Source of the DNA: Falsigemmobacter faecalis | GTDB lineage: Bacteria; Pseudomonadota; Alphaproteobacteria; Rhodobacterales; Rhodobacteraceae | DNA: 64,000 nt | Assembly (NCBI RefSeq): GCF_003863335.1 | Contig: NZ_RRAZ01000016.1 | Coordinates: 50,931 to 114,930 of the forward strand | Direction: 5' to 3' | Shown: positions 45,246-56,100 of the stretch, in pieces | Position numbering within the stretch: position 1 is the first letter of the stretch | Layout of the letters: each line of letters opens with the position of its first letter | Made by a program: the position numbers and the translations under genes | Notes under the pieces: generated by a model | Databases searched by the model: none | Seen by the model: only the letters and a program-made list of their open reading frames with translations | What the model was told of the DNA's origin: nothing

Positions 45246-46822
45246 ATCCGGGTCCTTACATATTCGATAAGATAATGGCTCAGCCCCAGCAGGCGCGGTC
45301 GGGTCTCACCCTCCAGACGGGCATAGCCGCTCAGACCCGCCAGAAGCCGGTCATCGGGATCGCTGAGGCGCGCCACCAGCTGCAGCGTGTCGCGCCCGCT
45401 TTGCGGATCGCGCACCAGAGCAGGCGGCGAGATGACTTCGATGGCATACTCCCGGTCGGTCAGCCCGCGAAACATCGCAAGCCCCGTCATACCGACCCGA
45501 AGGCGGCGGGCATCGACATTGGAGGGCATCAGCTCCATCAGGAAATCCTGACCGGTCTGCACGCGCACAACCTCGCGCCCGGTCGGGAAACTGCCGCCGG
45601 TGACATGCGGCGGCAGCGCTCCGACCACGCGCCCCGCAGCCGGAGCGGTGACCGTGAGCCGCGCAATGCGGGCTTCGGTATCGGCGAGCCGCGCTTCCGA
45701 CAGGCGGCGGCGGCTTTCGTGCAGCTGCACCGCGCCATAATCATTCTTAGCCATCGCCCCTTGGGCATTCAGGTCTTCGACGGCGATATTCAGCCGCTCC
45801 TGGGCGGCGGCTTCGGCCAGTTGAACAGAGCGGAACCGCGCAACGGGCTGGCCTTCCCCGACCAGATCGCCGACGCGCACCAGCATGGCCTCCAGCACCG
45901 CATCGCTGCTGAGAGCGGCGACCTTCGCGTTTTCGGGCTCTGCCGTTCCGGTGAGGGTGATTTTTTCGGGCACCGGCCAGGCCAGGGCCAGAAGAAGCGC
46001 CGCTCCTGCCACAAGAGCTGCCGGGCGCAGAAAGCGCCACAGCCCCCTGGCTTCGGTTTTCCGGCTCAGGGGGTGCATCACCTGCATCAGCGCAGGCACC
46101 GTGGCGGCAAAGCCCGCAGGCTCTTCCGCGGGCTCAAAGATCAGCGCGCCCCAGCCATCCTGCGCCTTCTCGGGCAGATGCAGATCCATCCGCGCAAATC
46201 CCAGACGCTGCAGGATCAGGGCCGCCTCCGGCCCCGGCGCATCCTGGCTCTCCGTGGCCACGTCAAAGCGGCGGGGGGATGTGACCTCGCCCCCTGCAAG
46301 CACGGCGGTGATCAGGTTTTTCAGCAGATCCTGCACCCGGCTCAGAGCCGTATCTGAAGTCAGCAGGGTTTTCACCCGGCCTTTCTTCAGCGTGAAAACC
46401 ACAAGCCCGCTGGCCTGACCGCGCCCGACCAGATGCTCGCCCAGAAAACCCGCCAGAAGTGCGGGCTTTTTCAGCGGGGCTTTCAGCGCCTGGGCCAGGG
46501 CTGCGAGTTCGCCCGGATCGGACTTCGCCGCAGCCGTCGCAGCCCCTGCGGCCATCAGCCCGCCCGTCAGCGCCTGAGCGCGCGTCATAAGCGGCCCGAG
46601 ACCCGAAAGCGGCAAAGCCCCCTCCAGGCACCAGACACACCACTGCCCCCCCGCCAGCGGGACCGAGAGCGCAAGCCCCCGGGGGATCTTCTGCGCAGCC
46701 GGACGCTCCAGGCGCAGAGCGGCCAGGGCGGCGTGGACTTCGGCAGGGGGCGCCTCTCCGAAAATGCGCAGCACAGAGCTCTGCGCATCTGTCAGGAAGA
46801 CAGATGTGGCCTGGTCGAGCAC
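45218..46822 (-). CDS. HlyD-family adaptor with large cytoplasmic N-terminal domain
   Basis: 534 aa. The first ~260 residues are cytoplasmic and look GAF-like or sensor-like, with strands such as GLALSVPLAGGQWCVWCLEG, SGLVVFTLKKGRVKTLL and GWGALIFEPAEEPAG. One helix follows at about 270-288 (LVAGAALLLALAWPVP). The periplasmic half has half-lipoyl segments (LEAMLVRVGDLVGEGQPVAR; TVTAPAAGRVVGALPPH), a coiled-coil hairpin between them, and a barrel. The end LGLSHYLIEYVRTRIWTYLG is amphipathic. Start GTG 46822. In the operon it precedes the M50 fusion, and the two likely form one inner-membrane complex. A cytoplasmic sensing domain on an HlyD protein is unusual. Confidence 0.82.
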   Translation of the reverse strand: MLDQATSVFLTDAQSSVLRIFGEAPPAEVHAALAALRLERPAAQKIPRGLALSVPLAGGQWCVWCLEGALPLSGLGPLMTRAQALTGGLMAAGAATAAAKSDPGELAALAQALKAPLKKPALLAGFLGEHLVGRGQASGLVVFTLKKGRVKTLLTSDTALSRVQDLLKNLITAVLAGGEVTSPRRFDVATESQDAPGPEAALILQRLGFARMDLHLPEKAQDGWGALIFEPAEEPAGFAATVPALMQVMHPLSRKTEARGLWRFLRPAALVAGAALLLALAWPVPEKITLTGTAEPENAKVAALSSDAVLEAMLVRVGDLVGEGQPVARFRSVQLAEAAAQERLNIAVEDLNAQGAMAKNDYGAVQLHESRRRLSEARLADTEARIARLTVTAPAAGRVVGALPPHVTGGSFPTGREVVRVQTGQDFLMELMPSNVDARRLRVGMTGLAMFRGLTDREYAIEVISPPALVRDPQSGRDTLQLVARLSDPDDRLLAGLSGYARLEGETRPRLLGLSHYLIEYVRTRIWTYLGLHL

Positions 46823-46837
46823 AGCTTAACTTTCAGA

Positions 46838-47146
46838 TCAGATGTCGATCTTGCCGAACTGATCCTCATAGGCCTTGATCGAGGCCGTGAGGATCGCCGC
46901 AAAGCGCTTTGCGGCATAGGGGTTCAGCACCACACGGGTATTGAGGCTGACCTCAATCTCGCGGGTTTCCGAGGCGTTGCCGCGCCAGTTCTGATGGGTC
47001 CCGAAGAGAAAGTAGAACTCTTCGCGATTGGCGGTCGCCGTGCCGATATTGGCATAAAGGCTTTCCATCTTCTCGTCGTTCCAGGTGATGGACATGCCGT
47101 TCATGGTGGTGGTGTGCTTCGGCTTGGAGCTGGCGGCCTCAGACAT
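46838..47146 (-). CDS. DUF3467-like small protein
   Basis: 102 aa, no signal peptide or membrane helix, so cytoplasmic. It resembles DUF3467: YANIGTATANREEFYFLFG at the start of the fold, a beta strand EIEVSLNTRVVLNPYAAKRF and a C-terminal helix ending AYEDQFGKIDI. Function of the family is unknown. It lies 25 nt after the giant RTX gene and 15 nt before the HlyD/GAF-like gene, a position that suggests a chaperone or targeting factor that holds the substrate before export. Confidence 0.8.
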   Translation of the reverse strand: MSEAASSKPKHTTTMNGMSITWNDEKMESLYANIGTATANREEFYFLFGTHQNWRGNASETREIEVSLNTRVVLNPYAAKRFAAILTASIKAYEDQFGKIDI

Positions 47147-47171
47147 TGGGTCTTCCTTTTTCGTTTAAGTC

Positions 47172-50100
47172 TTATTCAGCGGCAAGCGGCAGGGCATCGC
47201 TCTGCCTCAGGGCCGCATCCACATGCATCTGCAACACCTCTGCGAGGCGTTCGAACAGAAGTTCAAGCGTCAGCGGATCGATCGTGCCCGAGATCAGCCC
47301 GGCTTCGATGAGCGTCGTCAGCATGCTGTCGGCCATGACCTCAGGGCCTGCGCCCATGGCAATCATCCGCGCCAGCCCGTCAAGCATATCGGGCTCATCA
47401 AGCTGGTCGACGACCGTGCGCCACAGGTCAGGGTCCCCCGCAGAGGTGCTGATCTGACGCAGCGCCACCACGCGGCCCGCACCGCTGCTCAGATCATCGT
47501 TGCGCCCGTCGAGCGGATCGCCGATGGCGGCGTTCTGCTGCGCGTTCGACACCACATCCACCGCGCCCTGTCCGGCGAAGTTCGAGGTATAGAGGTAGCG
47601 CTGGTTGTTCTCTGCCGGGCCCTTGAAGGACTGCGGCAGCCAGGCGCGGAAGAGCCCCGCATAGGCATCCGAGAAGATCGCATCCGAGGCGGTGTCGCCG
47701 TAGAAAAGATCCGGTCCAAGGTTGCCGATCATGATATCGGGCCCCGCCTCGCCATAAAGCGTGTCGCGCCCGCCCAGCTCAAAGGCGTAGTTGGTGTCGA
47801 TGGTCAGCCATTCGGTCAGACCGCCTTTATCGCTGTCCTCCCAACGGCGGGTGATGATGGCGGAATCGCCGATCAGGATGTCCTGGCCCTCGCCGCCATA
47901 GAGCAGATCCGCGCCAAAGCCCGCGATGATGATGTCATTGCCGTCATTGCCATAGAGCAAATCCTCGCCCTCGTCGGCCTGCATTTTCACGGATTGCACG
48001 AGCAGCATACGGTCCGCTGCGGTCTGCCCCTCCAGCGCCTCATCGGGATGCAGGAAGCTAAAGAGCGCATTATCGCCCAGGATCACGTCATCGCCCGCGC
48101 CCGCGCGGATGGTGTCATTGCCCGCCTGGCCGAGCAGGATGTCATCGCTGGTATCGGTCAGATCGACCTCAATGAGGTCGTGCCCGCCGCGCTCAATATC
48201 CGTCAGCGTCAGAGAGACCAGATCGGTTGCATTGACAAAGGTCGCGGTGCCGCTGTCGCCAAGGACCAGATCCTCGCCGCTGCCGGCGTGAAGCGTGTCA
48301 TTGCCCTGACCGCCGATCAGGATGTCATTGCCGGTGCGGCCATAGATGACATCATGGCCACCCTGCTCGCCCAAAGCCGCCGTCACGCTGCCCGCAACTC
48401 CGTTCAGCGGGGCCGCCCAGGCGCCGTTGTCGCCCAGAAGGATGTCATTGCCTGCACCGCCGTCGATGGTCTCATGGCCCGCGCCCCCCATGATCACATC
48501 ATGGCCGGAGCCGGTGGTGATGTGGTCATTGCCGCCGCGGTTGATCTCAAGGCTCTCCATGGTGTCGCCTTCGTCATCGGCGAGGCCAATCCAGGAGACA
48601 TGGCCCGCATCCCCGATCACCCGGTTGCCACCGTCGCCGAGCTCCGCGCGGTCATCGCCGCCGCCGAGCACAACCCGGTTGCGGCCGTCTCCGCCCTCAA
48701 CGGTGTCCATGCCGTCTGCTGCGGTCCAGTGGCCGGTGGCCTCGCCGGCCAGGATCTCGCCGGTATCCCCGATGATGACGTTATGGCCATCCGCGAAGGT
48801 GATGCGGTCATTGCCCAGACCACCGATGGCGCGGTTGTTGCCACTGCCAAGGCTGATGACATCATTGCCGGTGGCCGTGCCGGTGCCGGTGAGGATGGCC
48901 GTGACACTGCCGTCGGTCTCACCGAGCAGCCAGATCACCCCGTCATCGCCGATCACCGCATCATCCCCCTCACCGGAGGTGATGCTGTCATTGCCGGTCC
49001 CGCCAATGATCAGATCGTTCCCGCCCCCGGTGGTGATGGTGTCATGCCCGCCCATGGCATCGGTGCGCGTCTCAAAGGAGGTGATCCCCTCATTCAGACG
49101 GGTGCCGATGACGATGCCGAAATCGCCAAGAACAATGTTATTGCCGTGAAGATCGCGGATGGTCTCATCGCGGCCGCCACCGATCAGGATGTCATTGCCC
49201 TCTCCGCCGTCGAGCCAGTCATTCCCGGCATTCTGAGAGCTGTCGAAAATCGTCTCCACGCGCTCTGCGACCAGATTGGCCGAGAGTTTGACGCGGCCAA
49301 AATCACCGAGCATCACATCGACGCCCTTGCCGCCTTCCAGTCGGTCGGCCCCGCCGCCGCCCAGCAGAATGTCGTCGCCGCGCCCCCCGAGCAGCGTGTC
49401 ATTCCCATCGGCCAGATCCTGAACCGCGAGATAGACCGCTTTGTTGAAGCCGGTGTTGCGGTCGTAATCGCTGAGCTGAACGGTGCTGCCGTCTTTCACC
49501 GCAGTGATCTCAAACCGCCCGCCGGTGATCAGATCAACCCCGCGGCCGCCTGCCAGCAGATCCGCCCCAAGGCCGCCTTCGATCACATCATTGCCCATCT
49601 GGCCATAAAGGCTGTCGGCGCCGTCGCCGCCGATGATCAGATCCGCGCCGTCCTGGATCGCAAGGCGGTTGATCCGCGAAGCTGCATCAAGGAGCTCGCG
49701 GGTGACCTTCGCCGCCGCGGCTTCGGTCTCAGCCCGCAGCTTGTCGGCGTCCTGCTGTGACAGACCCGCGAGGTTTTTATCGGCTTCGGCCCAAAGGGCC
49801 TTCACCGCGGCCGCGATCTCTGCGGAGGAATCGAGCTGGCCGTCTTCCCCGGCCGCAGCCCCCCAGCCCCAGACCTCTGAGCTGGCGGTGGTATGGACCC
49901 TGATCACATCCGATCCCGCGCCGCCTTCGACATAGGCGTGAAGCCCGCCGACGGTGATCTGATCGTGCCCGGCGCCGCCATAAACGCGCACCTCACCCTG
50001 CCCGCCGATCAGCACCGGCTCCGGCGCAGCAAAGGTCCCCATCATCGCCCCGATCCGGGCGCCCGGCGTCGTCTGCGCAGCCCCTCCCTCGCGGGGGGCG

Positions 50101-53100
50101 GTCGGATCAAAGGCCATGCCCGCGCGGATAACGTCATTGCCGCCACCGGCAAAGACCATAGCATTGCCATTGCCGGCGATGATCCTGTCGGCGGTTTTCG
50201 AGGCCTTTTCCTGCGTGAAACGGGTGTAATCTTCGGCAAGACCGGCCAGCGTCACACGCTCAGCGAGGCCCGCAGCGCTGGTGACATTATAGCTCGCCCG
50301 CGCCTTGCCGCTGGTGTCGATCACCCCCTCGCGGGTGATGCCCAGCAGCTCGGTCACCGCCTCAAAGGTCAGATCTTTCTTCGCATCGCCGGTGTTGCTT
50401 TGCGCAAACTCATGCAGGAAGAGATCGCGCAGACCGTAATCGCCATCGCCAAAGAAGACCACATTGCCGCTGGGCACATCGATATCGTCGTGCCCGCTGC
50501 CCCCGAAGATCACATAGGTGCCGGTGGCATTGGCGCTGCCGCGCACCACATTCTGCCCGTCCCCGAGGAAGACCACCACAAACCCCTGGTCGGGCAGCGT
50601 GACCACATCATTGCCTTCATCGGCATAAAGCACGATCGGAATATCAAGGCCGAGGCCCGACATATCGATGGTGTTATTGCCCTTGCCCGCCGGAATGATC
50701 AGCCCGCCGATGTCGCCCGACATCATGCCGCTCATCGCGCCCTGCTCGTTGCCGAGATTGACCTGGATGCCGGGATCCGAAGCCCCCGTCATCATCCGCG
50801 CCGCGGGGGCGCCGAAGGAGACGACATCATCGCCGTCTTTATCCATATCGGTCAGCGAGCCGCCGATATTGGAGCCGATCGCCAGCGTCGCGGTGCCACC
50901 GGGCTTTTCGACTTTCGGCGCCGGACCGGTCGGCAGCGGCAGGCCGCCAAAGGGGAAGCTCTTTTCAATATCAACAACGGGGATGTCCAGATTGATACTG
51001 ATGATTCCGAGATTGATCCGCACCCAGACGTCGAGGAAGAATTTGACGTCAAATTTGCCCTCGAAGATATAGCCAAGCATATTGCCCGGATCTTCGGCAC
51101 TGGCATTGATGATGGCGATCAGCTCCGTGATGCGCATCTTGCCGTCGTCGTTCGGGTCATTAAAGCCCAGCTGCAGACCCGCGCCGCCGCCCACCGTCAG
51201 GCCGACAATGCCAAGGTTCAGCGCAATCGCCAGCTCAAAGGAGACGTCGATAAAGGGCTTGGTATCCATGAAGATACCATCGAGCAGCCGCAGCGGGTCT
51301 TTGGTATTGACGAAATTGACGATGCCCGAAAGGTCATAGCCCACCGAAATCCCGGCGTAGGCCTTGGCTCCGATTTCAAACTGCAGGCCCAGCGAGACAA
51401 TCTTGCTGATAAAGCCCGGCAGACCCATCATCTGCACCGCCAGATCGACGAAATTCGTGCGCGGCAGGTTCAGGTTCAAAAGCGTGAAGTGAACCTTGAC
51501 GAGATCGACCTGATCGAACTTTCCAAGCAGCAGGTTGATCGCCGAGAAAGGATCGCTCAGCAGCGGGATTTCCAGCGCAAAGCCGCGCGTCAGGCTGCCG
51601 AAGACGCCAAAGGGCTTCTCCTCCCCGCCGAGGAAATTCGCCGTCATCGGACGGTCCAGGGTGGCCGATGCGGTGTCGATCTTTCCGACCTTATCCTCAC
51701 CTTTAAAGGAATTGGTGAAATCAAAGCTGCCGAAGACATATTCGCCACCGGATGCGTGCAAAGTTGCCACGAAGTCCGAGATGTCTTTGACCACCTGCAG
51801 CACATTGTTGACGATGCCAAAGATCGGGAAGGCCTGGGACAGCGCATCCACGACCAGGCTGAAGGGCGGCGACTGCATCCAGCCAAGCGCATCCGCCAGC
51901 GGCTCAATAAAGGCCATCAGCGGCTCGACCACCGGGCGGATGATGGCGTCGTAAAGCACGCTCGCGTCGATGCGGACGTTCTCAAAGGCCACGCGGTCAA
52001 AGACAAACCCAAGGCCATTGGTGCTGTCAAACGCGCCCTGGATCATCAGCTCAGCTTTCGCCGAAGGGATGATCTGATAGCCGCCGATCAGCAGCGGATT
52101 GAAGCCCGTTTTCGTCGGATCAAGGATATTGGCAATCAGGCCCAGCTGGATATCGACATCCACATTGAAGGCGAATTTCACCAGGTCTTTGCTTTTGAGC
52201 TTGCTCAGATAGATCAGCCGCTCAAATTCCAGCACCTCCCCGGTGCCATCTTTCAGCGCAATGCCGCTGAAATCCGCCTGAATATCCCCCGCGCCGGCGG
52301 TGACATCCCTGCCGACAATCAAAAGGCCCTGCTCGCCGTAAAGATCAACGCCCAGCTCCCCCTTGACCACCGCCGTCCCCTCGGCGGTGCCAATACCGGT
52401 GAAGCCATCCTCGGTCGCCGTCACGGCGTCTGCAGAAATCCCCAGCACTCCAAGCAGCTTGGCCGAGCCCTGGAAGCTGCCGGCATCTGCGCGAACCCCG
52501 ATGCGGATCTCTTTGGCATTGGTGTCGTTCAGCAGGAAGAAGCCGTTTTTATTGAAGCCAAACCCAAGGTTGACGCTGTAATCGAGCGCAATGCGGATGC
52601 CCGAGCCTTCTTTCACCGCCAGCTCAAAGCCCGGCAGACCCAGCTCAAAGCCGATGTCGAGCATCTGATCGAAGATCACGGCGCTGAAGTTAATCGCACC
52701 ATAGATATAGCTGTCGCTCATCCCGCCTTCGGTGTTCAGGAAGGCTTTGATGAATTCGATCTTCTCGCCACCGGGATTGAACAGCTCATTGAGCTTGTCG
52801 TTGAACCAGCCGGTCAGCAGATCCACCGTCGTCGGCAGCGTGCCGTCTTCTTTCGGGGTATTGGCAATCTCGCGCGCCTCGGCCAGCGCCCCGAGGCGGA
52901 ATTCGGTGAAGAAGGTCACCGCCGAGCCGATGGCATTGCCGACCACCGGCAGTTTGATCCCGGCCAGATATTGATCAAACAGATCCTGCATCCGGCCGAG
53001 GATCATATCGAGACCGTTCAGCACCTGCGCGGGATTGTTCAGAAGCGACAGGATGTTGAAATCATCAAGGAAGGAAGTGAGCTTGCTGATTTCCGGCAGT

Positions 53101-56100
53101 TTCAGCTCATATCCGGTGAGCGTGCCGTTATTAAAGAGCGTCACCAGATCGCCTGAAAGCGGCGCGCCGCCCTGCAGTTTCAGCAGATCGGCCTTATAGG
53201 TAAAGCCGTGCTCTTCGGGATCAAGCAGGCCCAGGCTGTCCTGGAAGGGCAGATCGACATAGATGCCGATGCCAACCTCCACCTCGAAGAGATCCGCCAG
53301 CGACCGCTCGTCGCTGGTGAGGATGTTGAAGATGTCGCTCAGATCATACTGAGTGTCATCTGTTCCATCGATGTCATTGAAACCGATGCTGATAAAGGCC
53401 GGATCGGTGCTGCCTGCTCCCGCCGTGATCAGGGCCGCGCCATCGACCACCGCAATGGAGATCGGGCCAAGGCCCAGCTTCAGGTTCAGACCCTCTGCCG
53501 CACCGGCGGTAAAGCTCAGATGCAGACCGGATTTAACGGTGTCGAGGTAAAGACGCGGGGCGCCTGTCTTCCGCTCGCCTTCCAGCTGTTCAGAGACGAC
53601 CGCGCCTTCAAAGACCTGGCCCTTCACGTCAAAGCCCAGAAGCCGCGCGGCGTTAGAGCCGCCGATCTCCAGAATTTCAAAGGTCACCGCATGGCTGATA
53701 TCCACGCCGGAGACCGCAAAGACCAGCGGTGCAGCACCGATGCCTGAGGCGAAATTGGTGCCGACCAGGGTGACGACATCGTCAACCACCACGGCACGGA
53801 CCAGTTGTCCGGCCGGAAGGGTCCAGCCCCCGACCCAGCGCGAGGAGACTTCGCTGCGCGCAATATCCGCCGCCGCCAGCGCCTCATTGATCGCCTGTGC
53901 AAGGCCCTCTGCGGTGCGGCCCGCTTCTGCCGGGATCGCAAGATCGGTGCCGTCGCCAAGGCTGTCTGCGTCTTTGCCAAAAGCGATATGGAACTTCATC
54001 GCAGCGGCATAATCCACCGGCGCACCGCCGGTCTCAGCAAGCAGTGCCAGGCTTGTGAGCTGATCGGCCACTTGCGAGACCACGAAGTCCGCGCCGAAGA
54101 ACGTCTTCACATCACTGCTGTCGATCTTCTCGCTGTTGGCATCAAAGAGGGTGATCAGACCGGTCGCCTCATCCAGCGTGAAGCTGACGTGTTTGCCGAC
54201 GGCGGTCTGCAGCGCCTCATTGATGCGTTCGACCGCATCGCCCAGCGTGGTCGCGCCGTTCAGATCAATATTCACCGCTTTGCTGGTGCCATCGGTCAGA
54301 TCTTTCCAGCGGATCCGCAGATCCTCTGCCCCCTCAGAGGAAAAGACGAGGGCACTGACGCTGGAGAGATCTGCAAGCCTGGTCTCAGCCTTTGCGATGG
54401 GCGGATCGGCCAGAACGCGGCTCAGGTCCAGACCGAAGTGGAAGGACATCGTAAGATCGGGGTCAAAGACCAGATTTCCGTCGCCCTGCACATCGGCGAG
54501 GTTCGTCAGGATCTTTGCGGCCTCCGGGCCCACGATGTCCGCCAGCTTATCGCCGATCAGCGCATCGAGATCGAAGTTGAACGGCAGCGACAGCGCGAAA
54601 TCTTTGAGGAAAGAGAACTCCAGCCCGAAGAGCAGCGTTTTGGCGGCGCTGTCCCACTGCAGATTCACAGTGTCCTGACCAAAGACGTCTTCAAGCACCG
54701 ATTTCAGCCGGTTCAGCCCGGTCTGCGGATCGTCGCGCAGTTCCTGCACCTGCGCGGCCAGCTCTTTGGCGAAATCCACCGCATCCAGAACCGAGAAGTT
54801 CAGCAGCGGAATATCCTGCGCCAGGAAGGGCAGCTTTTCCTTCAGCGCCTCGCCGGTCACGCTGACCAGGTTCAGGATGGTGCTGAAACTGTCGAGGATA
54901 TCGCCCTCGCCCAGCGTGCCAAGCGCCTCAATCGCTTCGGCGCCATCGCCGATCAGCCGGAAATTCGCGCTTTCCAGCGGATTGGTGAGGTCATCCACGC
55001 TCAGCGCGATGCCGTCGATGATGCCTTCATTCAGCCCCGAGATGCCCGCGACATTCAGGCGGACATCGCCAAGCTGCAGATAAAGTTGCGACAGCACGTC
55101 GTCGGGGCGCAAAGTGTAGCTATCCGCATCGACAATCTGCAGCCCGGCGCGTGTGCTGACTTCCTTCCCCTCAGCATCGAGGGCTGTGCCCGCGCCATCC
55201 GTGACGATACCGCCCTGCAGGTCGGTCCGGCCCACAAGTTTGTTCAGCCCGCGCAGGACATCCGTTTCCCCCGCAGCATCGGTGTTCAGGAAAGCATCGA
55301 GAATATTCTGCAGCGAGACACGGTCTGAGAATCCGGCCGCAGCGCTTCCCCCCACGAGGGTAAAATCAAACTGCGTGTTGATGGCCAGGAAGTTCTGGCT
55401 CGGATCGTCAAGACCGATCGACAGATCCATCAGACCAAGATTGGCAAAGCCTTTGATCTGATCACCGAAGGCGGCGATTTCTGCCTCAAGGGCGAATTTG
55501 TTGAAGAAGATGCTGTCGAGCATCGCCTGACCAACGGATTGCAGCCCGCTCGTCTCTGCGTCCAGATTGCGGCGCGCCTCAAGCGCGTTACCGGCCTGCG
55601 ATTCCCCCATCAGCGAGCGGGCAAAGCCCACGACGTCGATGCCGACGCCGAGGCTGAACTCAGCCGAAAGCGCCGCCGACAGCCGCGCAGAGAGCGAGAG
55701 GTTCGACAGATCGCCCATCCCCAGATCATCCAGCGAGAAATGCCCGCTGGTGGTGGCATTCAGGCTGACTTTGGGAAAATCAAAGATCAGCGCGCCGTCT
55801 TTCGTGAGGGTCAGGGTCGCGCCCGCCATATGCGCGCTGGTCGCCAGCTTGCCGTTGACCCAGCCGATCAGCGAGGTCAGATCAAAGGCCCGGGTCAGCC
55901 GCTCCGGATTGACGCCGAATTTCAGATCGAGAGGTTCAGCCCCGGCGGCCTCAAATTTGAAAGAGGTTTTGCCCTCTGCGACGGAAGCGGTGACCGCAAT
56001 CTCCAGCCCCGCGCGCTCAAAGGCCTTTTCAATCCCGGCCTGCAGCGTGGTCATGGAGCCCCAGCCATCCGCAGGCTTCAGAACCGGCAGCAGGATCTCC

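Noticed and set aside
47223..49760. 845-aa plus-strand open frame opposite the RTX repeats
   Set aside because: Mirror frame of the giant gene caused by high GC third positions; no family motif and no ribosome site. The same holds for 49893-53156, 53805-55328 and 55539-58601.
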